Positions 17,074 through 25,666 of a DNA stretch of 64,000 nucleotides are shown here, in pieces. The stretch spans positions 6,015,001-6,079,000 of the forward strand of contig NZ_FMHW01000002.1 in the NCBI RefSeq assembly GCF_900090325.1, read 5' to 3'. This DNA comes from Micromonospora pallida. Lineage in GTDB: Bacteria > Actinomycetota > Actinomycetes > Mycobacteriales > Micromonosporaceae. Position 1 is the first letter of the stretch. Each line of letters starts with the position of its first letter. The translations under genes and the position numbers were made by a program. The notes beneath the pieces were generated by a model. That model did not search any database. It was not told the DNA's origin and saw nothing but the letters and a program-made list of their open reading frames with translations.

Positions 17074-19574
17074 GCGGGTGAGTGTGGCAGACGGTCCGTC
17101 CGGTTCCGTCCGTTCGCTCGGCGGCCGGGGGCGAGGCGGATCACCGCGCCGGCGTCGTGCAGGGGTGGGGCGAGGGTGCCGGGGCGGCCGCCGGCCCCCC
17201 GGTGCAGGGCGGCGAGGAATCGGCTGGCGGGCATCGGACGGGCGAAGAGGTGGCCCTGGCCGGCGAGGCAGCCGAGTTCCCAGAGTGCGCGGCGCTGCGG
17301 TTCGCTCTCCACGCCCTCGGCGACGACGGTGAGGTCGAGGCTGCGGCCGAGGTCGAGGGTGGAACGGATGACGGCGGTCGCCTCGGCGGAGCTCTCCATG
17401 TCGGTGACGAAGGTCCGGTCGATCTTGATTTCGTGGACCGGGATCCGGGAGAGCAGGGAGAGCGACGAGTAGCCGGTGCCGAAGTCGTCCAGGGCGAGGC
17501 GGACGCCCTCGTCGCGGAGCCGGCCGAGGACCCGGTCGACGATGTCGAGTTGGCTGAGCGTGAGGTTCTCGGTCAGTTCCAGCATCAGCCGGTCGGGGGG
17601 GAGGTCGTGGGCGCGTAGCCGGGCGAGGACCGAGCCGGGGAAACGGGCGTCGAGCAGGCTGCGTGGGGAGACGTTGACCGCGACCGGGATGTCGAAGCCG
17701 GCTTCCCGCCAGCTCACCAGGGCGAGGAGGGCCTGGTCGAGGACGGCCTCGGCGAAGGCGGGAAGGAGACCGGAGCGTTCCACGGCTTCGATGAAGCGGG
17801 CCGGGTCGACGGTGCCGTTGGTGGGGTGGTGCCAGCGGGCGAGCGCCTCGGCGCCGACCACCTCGCCGGTGGCGAGGTCGACGATGGGTTGGAAGTTGAC
17901 CGCGAACTCGTGGTCGGCGACGGCCCGGGGCAGGTCGCCGCCGAGGGCGAGCCGACCGAGGTCGGCGGTGTCCCGGGCCGGGGTGTAGCTGGCGATTCGT
18001 TGGCCGTTGCGTTTGGCCTGGTACATGGCGACGTCGGCGCGGCGGAGCAGTTCGGCCATGCCGCCGGTGCTGGGTGCGGCGGCGATGCCGCCGCTGGCCT
18101 CGACGCTGATCCGCATGCCGTCGAGGTCGAAGGGTTCGTGCAGGGCGGTGAGCAGGGCCTCGGTGCGGTGGGCGGCCATCGCCGGGGCGGGCAGGCCGCG
18201 TAGGAGGACGGCGAACTCGTCGCCGCCGAGCCGGGCCACCAGGTCGTCGTCCCGGGTCGCCTCGCGCAGTCGGGCGGCCACCTGCACCAGGATCCGGTCG
18301 CCGGCGGCGTGGCCGAGGGTGTCGTTGATCTCCTTGAAGTGGTTCAGGTCGATCAGCGCGAGGGCGGTGACGCCGTCGGCGTGGCGTCCGTTGAGCTGGG
18401 CGCTGCCCTGGTCGAGCAGGTGTCGTCGGTTGGCCAGGCCGGTGAGGGCGTCGTGGGTGGCGGCGTAGGCGTGGTCGGCGGCGGCGCGGGCCAGTTCGGC
18501 GTACGCCTGGGCGTTGCGGACGGCCGTGCACAGGGCCGAGGCGAAGGTGCGCAGGGTGTACTGCTCGCGTTCGGTGAGGCGTACCGGGCCGCGGAAGCGT
18601 AGCCGCAGGACGCCGACCTCGAGGCCTCGCTCGTGTCCTTCGAGGGGGATGGGGACGACCGCGCCGTCGACGGTGGTGGGTTCGCCGATCGGTCCGTCGT
18701 GGGTGATCGTGTGGCTGTTGCCGCGGACGCTGCGCGGGCCGTCGTGCAGTTCGACCTCCACTTCGTCGGCGGAGAAGAGTTCGGCGGCCTGGGTGACCGC
18801 GGTGGTGAGCACCCGGTCGAGGTCCACCGAGTTGAGCGCGTCGGTGGTGCGGGCGAGCCGTTGCCAGGCCTGCTGCTCGGTGCGGGTCTGGATGCGGTGT
18901 GAGTAGGCCAGGTGCAGGCTGAGGACGAGCGGCGGTACGGCCAGCAGCAGCCGGGTGTCGGCCTGGAGGATGACCAGGGTGCAGAGGGCGACTGCGAATC
19001 GCACCGCGAAGCCGACGAGGCGCAGGTCGAGGTTGCTGCGGAACTGGCGGGAGATGCGGGTGCGGGAGGCGAGCGCGATGACCGGGATGGCGAGCAGGTC
19101 GTCCACGAGGGCGGCGGCGAGGTAGGCGACGGCCACCGGGACGACGAGGCCGGCGACCCCGGCCGGGGGCCAGGACCAGTCGAACGCGACGAGGACGAGG
19201 CCGGCGGTCCCGGCGACCAGCACGTTCTTGCCGATGCCGAAGGCCATCTTGATGGCGGGCAGCTTGCGGGAACCCAGGGCGACGCCGAGACCGGTGCAGA
19301 GAATCACCCACGGTGTGGGGGCGACCGCCACACCGATGATGATTGCCATTTCGTTCCAACTGATCGAATGGGTGGTCGACCGGATACGAATTCGTGCCTT
19401 CGTCGACGCGCTGAGGAAGATCAGCACGGTCAGCATCGCCAGCATCGCGACGTCACCGGCTGTCGTCGGGAGTCGGGTGAGCACGGCGACCCAGACCGCC
19501 GCCACCTCGGTCCCTGCCGCCAGCACGACGACGAGACCGACAAGCAGTCGAAGCTGCCGATCGGTCTCATTCAT
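17070..19574 (-). CDS. Membrane GGDEF-EAL protein (c-di-GMP cyclase/phosphodiesterase)
   Basis: 834 residues from ATG 19574. An N-terminal membrane domain of about eight helices (residues 1-230) is followed by a GAF-like domain (about 240-390). The GGDEF domain has intact RLGGDEFAVLL near residue 450 and an RDDD I-site five residues before it. The EAL domain has EALARWHHP near 573, DDFGTGYSSLSLL, IKIDRTFV and VVAEGVES. Both catalytic signatures are complete, so both synthesis and hydrolysis of cyclic di-GMP are possible. In actinomycetes c-di-GMP controls development through BldD. The start could lie 36 residues upstream, but MNETDRQLRLL just before the first helix fits best. An AT-rich block lies upstream. 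Confidence 0.9.
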   Translation of the reverse strand: MNETDRQLRLLVGLVVVLAAGTEVAAVWVAVLTRLPTTAGDVAMLAMLTVLIFLSASTKARIRIRSTTHSISWNEMAIIIGVAVAPTPWVILCTGLGVALGSRKLPAIKMAFGIGKNVLVAGTAGLVLVAFDWSWPPAGVAGLVVPVAVAYLAAALVDDLLAIPVIALASRTRISRQFRSNLDLRLVGFAVRFAVALCTLVILQADTRLLLAVPPLVLSLHLAYSHRIQTRTEQQAWQRLARTTDALNSVDLDRVLTTAVTQAAELFSADEVEVELHDGPRSVRGNSHTITHDGPIGEPTTVDGAVVPIPLEGHERGLEVGVLRLRFRGPVRLTEREQYTLRTFASALCTAVRNAQAYAELARAAADHAYAATHDALTGLANRRHLLDQGSAQLNGRHADGVTALALIDLNHFKEINDTLGHAAGDRILVQVAARLREATRDDDLVARLGGDEFAVLLRGLPAPAMAAHRTEALLTALHEPFDLDGMRISVEASGGIAAAPSTGGMAELLRRADVAMYQAKRNGQRIASYTPARDTADLGRLALGGDLPRAVADHEFAVNFQPIVDLATGEVVGAEALARWHHPTNGTVDPARFIEAVERSGLLPAFAEAVLDQALLALVSWREAGFDIPVAVNVSPRSLLDARFPGSVLARLRAHDLPPDRLMLELTENLTLSQLDIVDRVLGRLRDEGVRLALDDFGTGYSSLSLLSRIPVHEIKIDRTFVTDMESSAEATAVIRSTLDLGRSLDLTVVAEGVESEPQRRALWELGCLAGQGHLFARPMPASRFLAALHRGAGGRPGTLAPPLHDAGAVIRLAPGRRANGRNRTDRLPHSPA

Positions 19575-19760
19575 GTGTCGCCTGAGAACAGCCACAGTAC
19601 TTCCCCGGGGTTCGCTGGCCTGTGCAGCGTACCGCAGGGAATCTTCGCTTCCCGGGTCTAATTCACTCCCACTCGCTGCCACGCATGGCTCCGACCCTTT
19701 CTGCCCTCCGGCCCCTGGTGGGGTGCCGGCTCTGCCTGCTCTACCAGCAGCTTAGGGGAG

Positions 19761-19840
19761 GGTATGGCAAGTTAGGTACGATAAATGTCGCTATATGCAA
19801 CATTAGTTAAGAGTCTGGCCTTTTGTTACTTTCTGTCCAT
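19761..19840. promoter_or_regulatory. AT-rich regulatory-looking block
   Basis: GC is 31 of 80 bases in a window that is otherwise above 70 percent. It lies in the 815-base gap between the divergent GGDEF-EAL gene and moaC, about 190 bases before the former. No ORF or known motif is visible. It may hold the GGDEF-EAL promoter or a silencer (Lsr2-like) site. Confidence 0.4.
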
Positions 19841-20195
19841 CTGCCCTGAGCGGAGCGGGGCCGCCCGCTTTCGCTCCGCATACAAACTGTCGCCCGATGC
19901 TGCCGAATGCACACCGGCGGGTCGGGTGAGTGCGCCGCACCTTGTGGCGGACCATCGGTAACCGTCCGGACACTGAGGGCCAGAGAAGCGTCGACCCAAC
20001 TCGTCAATGGCGGTCATTGCGGGATACTCCATGATCCTCCGGAATTGCCCGGGAAGCGGAGAGTAATCGCCAGTACGGTCATCGTGTGGAGTGGGCGGAC
20101 GGTCACAGCGACCCGGTTCGGGACACCTGTTGCCGTGTATCTTCGGCCAATAACCCGGTATCGGGAAAGAGCGACGAGAGTGACCCTCTCCACTG

Positions 20196-20320
20196 CCGCC
20201 ACCGTCCCACCCGGGCCAGGCCGCCACCGGACCATCCAGGCCAGGCCGCCACCGGACCATCCAGGCCAGGCCGCCACCGGACCATCCAGGCCAGGCCGAC
20301 GCAGTCCCACCCTGGCCGGC
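20196..20320. repeat. 25-bp tandem repeat array (minisatellite)
   Basis: Three identical 25-bp units (20221-20245, 20246-20270, 20271-20295), starting ccgccaccggaccatccagg, are flanked by one degenerate unit on each side (20196-20220 and 20296-20320). It is non-coding and ends 70 bases before moaC. There are no spacers, so this is not a CRISPR array. Confidence 0.9.
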
Positions 20321-20376
20321 CGATGCCGGAGCCCGGGACGGGTCTGCCGGGCCGCACCGGGACGTCGTACCGGGGA

Positions 20377-20382
20377 TAGGCT
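20377..20382 (+). promoter_or_regulatory. Leaderless -10 element for moaC
   Basis: TAGGCT lies 7 nt before GTG 20390 and no Shine-Dalgarno site is present. Confidence 0.55.
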
Positions 20383-20389
20383 CACGGGC

Positions 20390-20881
20390 GTGACCGAACC
20401 CGCCCAGCTCACGCACCTCGACCCGGCGGGCGCGGCCCGCATGGTCGACGTCTCCGCCAAGCCGGTCTCCGGCCGCCGGGCCGTCGCCGCCGGACGGCTG
20501 CGGACCACCCCCGAGGTGATCGGGCTGCTCCGCCGGGACGGACTACCCAAGGGCGACGCGCTCGCCGTGGGTCGCCTCGCCGGCATCATGGGCGCCAAGC
20601 GCACCCCGGAGCTGATCCCGCTCTGCCACCCGATCGCCCTGCACGGGGTGACCGTGGACTTCGAGCTGACCGACGACACGGTGGAGATCACCGCGACCGC
20701 GCGGACCGCAGACCGGACCGGCGTCGAGATGGAGGCGCTCACCGCGGTCGCCACCGCCGGGCTCGCCCTGGTCGACATGGTCAAGGCCGTCGACCCGGCG
20801 GCCTCCGTGGATGCGGTACGCGTACTCCGCAAAGAAGGCGGCAAGACCGGCGACTGGCTGCGGCCGGCGGACCGACCGTGA
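20390..20881 (+). CDS. moaC: Cyclic pyranopterin monophosphate synthase
   Basis: Second step of molybdenum cofactor synthesis: converts the MoaA product 3',8-cyclo-GTP to cyclic pyranopterin monophosphate. 163 residues from GTG 20390 (TEPAQLTHLDPAGAARMVDV). Family motifs visible are MVDVSAKP, the KGDALAVGRLAGIMGAKRT helix, LIPLCHPI, TGVEMEALTAV and the C-terminal DMVKAVD. Its TGA overlaps the GTG of mog (20878-20881), so the two are translationally coupled. A leaderless promoter lies just upstream. Confidence 0.96.
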   Translation: MTEPAQLTHLDPAGAARMVDVSAKPVSGRRAVAAGRLRTTPEVIGLLRRDGLPKGDALAVGRLAGIMGAKRTPELIPLCHPIALHGVTVDFELTDDTVEITATARTADRTGVEMEALTAVATAGLALVDMVKAVDPAASVDAVRVLRKEGGKTGDWLRPADRP

Positions 20882-21348
20882 TCCGGGCCCGCGTGATCGT
20901 GGCGTCCAACCGGGCCGCCGCCGGGGTGTACGCCGACACCAGTGGCCCGATCCTCGTCGGCGGCCTGCGCGAACTCGGCTGCGCGGTCGACGACCCGGTG
21001 GTGGTGCCCGACGGCGAACCGGTCGGGCAGGCGTTGCGCAGCGCGGTCGCCGACGGGCTGGATGTGGTGCTGACCAGCGGCGGCACCGGCGTCACCCCCA
21101 CCGACCGGACCCCGGACGTCACCCGCGCTGTGCTCGACTACGAGATTCCCGGGATCGCGGAGGCGATCCGGGCGTACAGCAGGGGCACCGTACCCACCTC
21201 GGTGCTCTCCCGGGGCCTCGCCGGGGTGGCCGGGCGGACCCTGGTGGTGAACCTCCCCGGCTCCACCGGTGGGGCCCGCGACGGGCTGGCCGTGCTCGGC
21301 CCGATCCTCGCCCACACCGTCGACCAACTGCGCGGCGGCGACCACTGA
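20878..21348 (+). CDS. mog: Molybdopterin adenylyltransferase (MogA/MoaB family)
   Basis: Adenylylates molybdopterin before metal insertion by MoeA. 156 residues, GTG start overlapping the moaC stop. The family substrate-binding motifs LTSGGTGVTPTDRTPD (residues 64-79) and NLPGSTGGARDGL (about 123-135) are intact, and the opening RARVIVASNRAAAGVYADTSGP is typical. Fused or adjacent MoaC-MoaB genes are common in actinobacteria. Moderate doubt remains only about whether the symbol should be mog or moaB. Confidence 0.93.
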   Translation: MIRARVIVASNRAAAGVYADTSGPILVGGLRELGCAVDDPVVVPDGEPVGQALRSAVADGLDVVLTSGGTGVTPTDRTPDVTRAVLDYEIPGIAEAIRAYSRGTVPTSVLSRGLAGVAGRTLVVNLPGSTGGARDGLAVLGPILAHTVDQLRGGDH

Positions 21349-21398
21349 CCGGCCCGGCAGCCGGGCCAAGGCGGGAAAAGCGCACCCCACGGCCCCGA

Positions 21399-21404
21399 TA
21401 GGGT
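21399..21404 (+). promoter_or_regulatory. Leaderless -10 element for moeA
   Basis: TAGGGT lies 7 nt before GTG 21412, within the 63-base gap after mog. It would let moeA be transcribed separately from moaC-mog. Confidence 0.55.
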
Positions 21405-21411
21405 GGTCCGT

Positions 21412-22734
21412 GTGAGCGCGACACGTGAGCCGAGCGGGACCGCTGCCGCCGTGGAGGACCCGGCCGGCGCGACCTTGCCGGTCGGCTGGGAGGAAGCCCG
21501 CGCCCGGGTCTACGCGGCCGGCCGGGACGCCGCGCTTTCCGTGGTCACCCGACCGCTCGCCGAGGCCGACGGGCACACCCTCGCCGAGCCGCTGACCCCC
21601 CGTACCGACCTGCCCGCCTTTCCGACCTCCAGCGTGGACGGCTGGGCGGTACGCGGCCCCGGACCGTGGCGGATCGTCGGCCGGGTGCTCGCCGGCAGCA
21701 CCCCGGAGCCGTTGACCGGGGACGGCACGACGGTCGAGATCGCGACCGGCGCGATGGTGCCCGAGGGCACCTCCGCCATCCTGCGGATCGAGGAGTCCAC
21801 GCGTACCGCCGACGGTCGGGTGGCCGGGACGCCCCGGCCGGCCCCCGAGTGGCGTCCGACCGGCGAGGAGGCGCGGGCCGGGGAGGAACTCCTGCCCGCC
21901 GGCACCCCGGTCGACCCGGGACTGATCGGGCTGGCCGCCTCCTGCGGCCACGATTCCCTACCTCTGCGCCGGCCACCCCGGGCCGGGTTGATCGTCTTCG
22001 GCGACGAACTGCTCACCGCCGGCCCACCCGGTGCCGGCCGGGTCCGCGACGCGCTCGGCCCGGCCGTGCCGGCCTGGCTGCGGCGGTACGGCTGCCAGGT
22101 GCGTCCCGCCGACGTGGTCGGCCCGGTCGCCGACACGCTCCCGGCCCACGTGGCCGCCCTGCGCGCCGCCCTGACCGGGACCGATCCGACCGGGGCAGCC
22201 CTGACCGGCGCCGATCCGACAGGGGCCGACCTGGTCTGCACCACCGGCGGGACGATGCACGGACCGGTGGACCACCTGCACCCCGCCCTCCAGGCCCTAG
22301 GCGCCGACTACGTGGTCAACACCGTGGCGGTCCGGCCCGGCTTCCCGATGCTTCTGGCCCGGCTGGTCGGCGACGACGGCCGGGCCCGCTTCGTCGCCGG
22401 GCTGCCCGGCAACCCGCAGTCGGCGATCGTCGCGCTGGTCTCGCTGGTGGCTCCGCTGCTCGCCGGCCTCCAGGGCCGACCGATGCCGGTGCTGCCGTAC
22501 GCCACCCTGGCCGCGCCGATCCGAGGCCGGGGCTCCTACACCCACCTGGCCCTGGTCCGGCTGGACGCCACCACCGGCACCGCCCACCCGGTACGGCACG
22601 TCGGCTCGGCGATGCTGCGCGGACTGGCCGGCGCCGACGGGTTCGCGGTGATCCGGCCGGACACCACCGGGGAGACCGGGGCGCGGGTACCGGTCGTGCC
22701 GTTGCCACTGCTGCCCGGGGAGCGTACGTCGTGA
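21412..22734 (+). CDS. moeA: Molybdopterin molybdenumtransferase
   Basis: Inserts molybdate into adenylylated molybdopterin. 440 residues from GTG 21412; an alternative GTG at 21403 lies only 9 bases upstream. Domain order: FPTSSVDGWAVR, then VEIATGAMVPEGTSAILRIE, IVFGDELLTAG, ADLVCTTGGT, and the C-terminal LPGNPQSAIVALVSLVAPLL and RGRGSYTHLALV. Odd: two 30-bp repeats (22171-22230) add LTGTDPTGAALTGADPTGAD inside the central domain just before ADLVCTTGG. Its TGA overlaps the moaE GTG. Confidence 0.93.
   Translation: MSATREPSGTAAAVEDPAGATLPVGWEEARARVYAAGRDAALSVVTRPLAEADGHTLAEPLTPRTDLPAFPTSSVDGWAVRGPGPWRIVGRVLAGSTPEPLTGDGTTVEIATGAMVPEGTSAILRIEESTRTADGRVAGTPRPAPEWRPTGEEARAGEELLPAGTPVDPGLIGLAASCGHDSLPLRRPPRAGLIVFGDELLTAGPPGAGRVRDALGPAVPAWLRRYGCQVRPADVVGPVADTLPAHVAALRAALTGTDPTGAALTGADPTGADLVCTTGGTMHGPVDHLHPALQALGADYVVNTVAVRPGFPMLLARLVGDDGRARFVAGLPGNPQSAIVALVSLVAPLLAGLQGRPMPVLPYATLAAPIRGRGSYTHLALVRLDATTGTAHPVRHVGSAMLRGLAGADGFAVIRPDTTGETGARVPVVPLPLLPGERTS
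22171..22230 (+). repeat. Two in-frame 30-bp repeats inside moeA
   Basis: 22171-22200 and 22201-22230 are near-identical, each starting ctgaccgg, and encode two variants of LTGxDPTGAx. They sit between the MoeA helix AALRAA and the conserved TTGG loop. Confidence 0.8.
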
Positions 22735-23171
22735 CCGTCCAGCCGACCGCCGACCGTACGGTGATCGCCGAGGTCACCACCGCGCCGCTGGATGTCGCCG
22801 CGCACGAGGCGGCGGTCGTCGACCGGCGGGCCGGCGCCGTGGTCACCTTCCAGGGGGTGGTCCGCGACCACGACCACGGCCGATCGGTACGCGCGCTGGA
22901 GTACGAGGGGCATCCCGGTGCCGCCGAGGTGCTCCGTACGGTGGCCGCCGAGGTGGCCGCCGACCCGGACGTGTACGCGGTCGCCGTGTCGCACCGGATC
23001 GGGCCGTTGGAGATCGGAGAGGCGGCCCTGGTCGTGGCGGTGAGCACCGCCCACCGGGCTGCCGCCTTCGCCGCCTGCGCCCGGCTGGTGGACGAGGTGA
23101 AGGCGCGGCTGCCGATCTGGAAGCGGCAGGTCTTCGCCGACGGCACCGAAGAATGGGTCAACTGCCCCTGA
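22731..23171 (+). CDS. moaE: Molybdopterin synthase catalytic subunit
   Basis: Large subunit of molybdopterin synthase; with thiocarboxylated MoaD it adds two sulfurs to cyclic pyranopterin monophosphate. 146 residues from GTG 22731, overlapping the moeA stop (gtga). Motifs: GAVVTFQGVVRDHDHGR, LEYEGHPGAAEVL, VSHRIGPLEIGEAAL, and the catalytic lysine region VKARLPIWKRQVF near the end. Its partner moaD lies 10 kb away at 33207-33470. It closes the moaC-mog-moeA-moaE cluster. Confidence 0.95.
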   Translation: MTVQPTADRTVIAEVTTAPLDVAAHEAAVVDRRAGAVVTFQGVVRDHDHGRSVRALEYEGHPGAAEVLRTVAAEVAADPDVYAVAVSHRIGPLEIGEAALVVAVSTAHRAAAFAACARLVDEVKARLPIWKRQVFADGTEEWVNCP

Positions 23172-23237
23172 CCGCGTCGGTTGGCCGCCGGCTTGGCGAA
23201 CGGGACTACGAGCAGGATCTCGCCGCCGGGGCGACGG

Positions 23238-24680
23238 TCAGCGGCGGGCGACCAGGTCGGGCCGGCCCAGCCGGTCGGCGTAGAACGCCGGCTCGGCACC
23301 CGGCCGCCACGGCAGGGCAGCCACCAGCACGATCAGCGCCAGGGCCAGCGAGTTCTCCATCAACGCGCCGAAGAGGCCGTCGGCGTAGTGCGACACCTCG
23401 GGGAGTTGGTGCTCGTACGGCCAGATGGGTGAGACCAGGAAGACGAGGTAGAGCAGGACGGCGGCGGCCCCGTGCCGGAACCCGGTCATGGTCGGGTACC
23501 AGATCGGCGGGCGGAGGCCGTTGACCCCGGGCGGGCCGCCGTACGACGATGCCGGCGCGGAGCGCTGCGTCAGGCCCCGGCTCGCCTCCCGCCGCCGTAC
23601 CGCGGCGTCGGCCAGGACGACGATCGCCGGGATCACCCACACCAGGTGATGCGTCCAGGAGATCGGGCTGATCACGTTCGTGGTGAGCCCGACCAGGGTG
23701 AACGCGGTCAGTTCGTCGCCCTCCGCGCGGGCGGTGGACGCCCGGGAGAGACCGAGGGCGAGCACCAGCACCGCGAACGACAGCCAGAGCAACCCGGGCG
23801 TCTCGATCGAGTCGTAGAGCCGGGCCAGCAGTCCGGCCAGTGACTGGTTGGGGGTCATGTCGGCCGCGCCGACCCGCTCGGTCTGCCACAGCACCCGGAT
23901 GAAGTAGGCGCGGGACTCCGTGCCGGCCACCGAGAACATGCCCAGCGTGACGCCGGCCGCGGTACCGATCGCGGTGGCCGCCGCCCGCCACTGCCGGGTG
24001 ATCAGCAGGTAGACGATGAACAGCGCCGGGGTGAGCTTGATCGAGGTGGCCAGCCCGATTCCCACGCCGGCCCAGACGCCGCTGAACACGAACCGGCGCA
24101 GCGGGCCGTCGTCCCGGCGGTACCGGGTGCCCCGGCGAGACCGCCAGCGCAGGCCGATCAGGTCGGCCATGACCAGCCCGAAGAGCAGCAGGTTGACCTG
24201 GCCGTAGCCGAGCGTCTCGCGGACCGGCTCGAGGGCGGCGGCGAGCGGCACCGCGACCGCGACCACGAACCAGAGCGGCTGGCCGAGCCGATCGACGACC
24301 GGCCGGAGCAGCGCGGTCAGGACGACCGCCAGCGCGGCGGTGCTGCCGAGCGCGTTGACCCACCCGGCGACCGCGACCGGCAGATGCGCCATCGGCGCCA
24401 TGACCAGCGCGCCGAAGGGCGGGTAGGTGAAACCGAGGGTGGTGTCGGGCGCGATGAAGTCGTACAGCTCGCTGCCGTTGACCCACCACACCATCGCGCC
24501 GTGGTAGATCTTCATGTCGAAGAAGTTGTACGGCCGGCCGAACGAGCCGATCGCGATCCAGGCGGCATAGATCGTGGCGGCCACGATGCCCAGACGTACG
24601 GCCGTGCGGCGATCGACCCCACGGACCGCGCGACGGATGGAGGCAAGACGGTCCGTCCGTCTCCCGACGGTCGCCGGCAT
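23238..24680 (-). CDS. GT87-family mannosyltransferase-like membrane protein
   Basis: 480 residues from ATG 24680. Ten or more transmembrane helices. The first extracytoplasmic loop has FFDMKIYHGAMVWW, with the Asp expected as catalytic base in alpha-1,2-mannosyltransferases of the PimE/DUF2029 group, followed by GFTYPPFGALVMAP. Later motifs are ETLGYGQVNLLLFGLV, SIKLTPALFIVYL and SPISWTHHLVWVIP, all family hallmarks. Such enzymes use polyprenyl-phosphate mannose to extend phosphatidylinositol mannosides or other glycolipids. Longer in-frame starts upstream are less likely. Expressed alone; 260 bases upstream (24681-24941) hold its promoter and the end of the DoxX gene region. Confidence 0.88.
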   Translation of the reverse strand: MPATVGRRTDRLASIRRAVRGVDRRTAVRLGIVAATIYAAWIAIGSFGRPYNFFDMKIYHGAMVWWVNGSELYDFIAPDTTLGFTYPPFGALVMAPMAHLPVAVAGWVNALGSTAALAVVLTALLRPVVDRLGQPLWFVVAVAVPLAAALEPVRETLGYGQVNLLLFGLVMADLIGLRWRSRRGTRYRRDDGPLRRFVFSGVWAGVGIGLATSIKLTPALFIVYLLITRQWRAAATAIGTAAGVTLGMFSVAGTESRAYFIRVLWQTERVGAADMTPNQSLAGLLARLYDSIETPGLLWLSFAVLVLALGLSRASTARAEGDELTAFTLVGLTTNVISPISWTHHLVWVIPAIVVLADAAVRRREASRGLTQRSAPASSYGGPPGVNGLRPPIWYPTMTGFRHGAAAVLLYLVFLVSPIWPYEHQLPEVSHYADGLFGALMENSLALALIVLVAALPWRPGAEPAFYADRLGRPDLVARR

Positions 24681-24941
24681 GGTGTGGCCACCCCCGTACC
24701 AATTTCGTCCTGTCCGTCCAGGTCCCGCACGGAGCCTAGAACGGTGCCTCACGTTGATGCCTCCCGCGTTATGCGACCGTGTCCGATCCCACACCAGTTT
24801 TTGACATTTCAACCGCGTTAACGCCTCGCGGGGGGTTCAGGTGATTAGCGGCCTTGGAGCGGGGGTGAGGCCCTTGACGAGGGAGTGCCCGGCCAGGTCA
24901 GCCGGGCGGTGGCCCGTCGTTCGTCGCAGTGGGGTGACCCG

Positions 24942-25487
24942 TCAGCCGGGGAGCCGACGGGCCGCTGCCGCCGTCCGTACGGCCAGTCGGGTCTCGCGCC
25001 GGGCGGTCCGGACCGCCCGCTGCACCGAGCGTCGGGAGTGGCCGATCCGGTGCCCAGCGCGCCAACGCAGGCTCGGCCGGCCCTGGGTGTCCGCCGCGGC
25101 GAGCAACAGCCCACCGATCAACCCGAGGTTCTTCATGAAGTGCACCTGGTGGTTGGTGCGCGCCGCCGGGTCGTCGTAGGTCCAGAAGGGATGCCCGGCG
25201 GCAGTGGTCGGCACCAGCGAGGCGGCCAGCATCAGCGAGGCGGGGCGGGTGAGGTGCCCGGTGGCGAGCAGCAACCCGCCGACCACGTGCACCGCGCCGT
25301 TGGTCCGGACCAACGTCTCGGCGTTGCCAGGCACCGGACCGCCGGTCCGCTCAAGCAGGCTGGTGATGTGGTCGGTGACGGGCTTGGCGTGCTCGGTGAA
25401 GTGCTCCGGGTTGCGTAACTGCCGGATCCCGCTGGCCACGAAGATGCCGCTCATCAGAACACGGGCGAGGGAGCGTACGGGTTTCAT
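24942..25487 (-). CDS. DoxX family membrane protein
   Basis: 181 residues from ATG 25487 (MKPVRSLARVLMSGIFVASG); an ATG four codons upstream (25499) is also possible. The DoxX-type fold of four helices is visible: ARVLMSGIFVASGIRQL, then NGAVHVVGGLLLATGHL, PASLMLAASLVPTTAAGHPFW and NLGLIGGLLLAA. A basic C-terminal tail of about 45 residues follows. DoxX proteins are linked to thiol and redox stress in mycobacteria through the SodA-Sec-interacting membrane complex, but the link here is family-level only. No operon partner is evident. Confidence 0.87.
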   Translation of the reverse strand: MKPVRSLARVLMSGIFVASGIRQLRNPEHFTEHAKPVTDHITSLLERTGGPVPGNAETLVRTNGAVHVVGGLLLATGHLTRPASLMLAASLVPTTAAGHPFWTYDDPAARTNHQVHFMKNLGLIGGLLLAAADTQGRPSLRWRAGHRIGHSRRSVQRAVRTARRETRLAVRTAAAARRLPG

Positions 25488-25653
25488 GGCCTTAGTCATA
25501 CCCCGTGCCGGCCACGATCATGGCGTCAACCGTCGATCTGACCCCAACGGGCGGTCCCGGGCCGTCGGGCCGCGTCACCGGCCGTCGGCGACCAGGCCGG
25601 ACCCGCCACGCCGATCGTCCGGTCGGTCCCGGGTGGACCTGCCCGGGGCCGGG

Positions 25654-25659
25654 TAACGT
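25654..25659 (+). promoter_or_regulatory. Leaderless -10 element for GNAT gene
   Basis: TAACGT lies 7 nt before GTG 25667; no Shine-Dalgarno site is present. Confidence 0.5.
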
Positions 25660-25666
25660 GCCCTGG

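Noticed and set aside
15544..19359. One continuous 1271-residue minus-strand frame
   Set aside because: Only the part below 17073 is protein-like. The upper part is an Arg/Pro-rich shadow of the GGDEF-EAL gene in another frame on the same strand.
20196..20320. CRISPR array
   Set aside because: Units are head-to-tail 25-mers without spacers, and no cas genes occur in the window.
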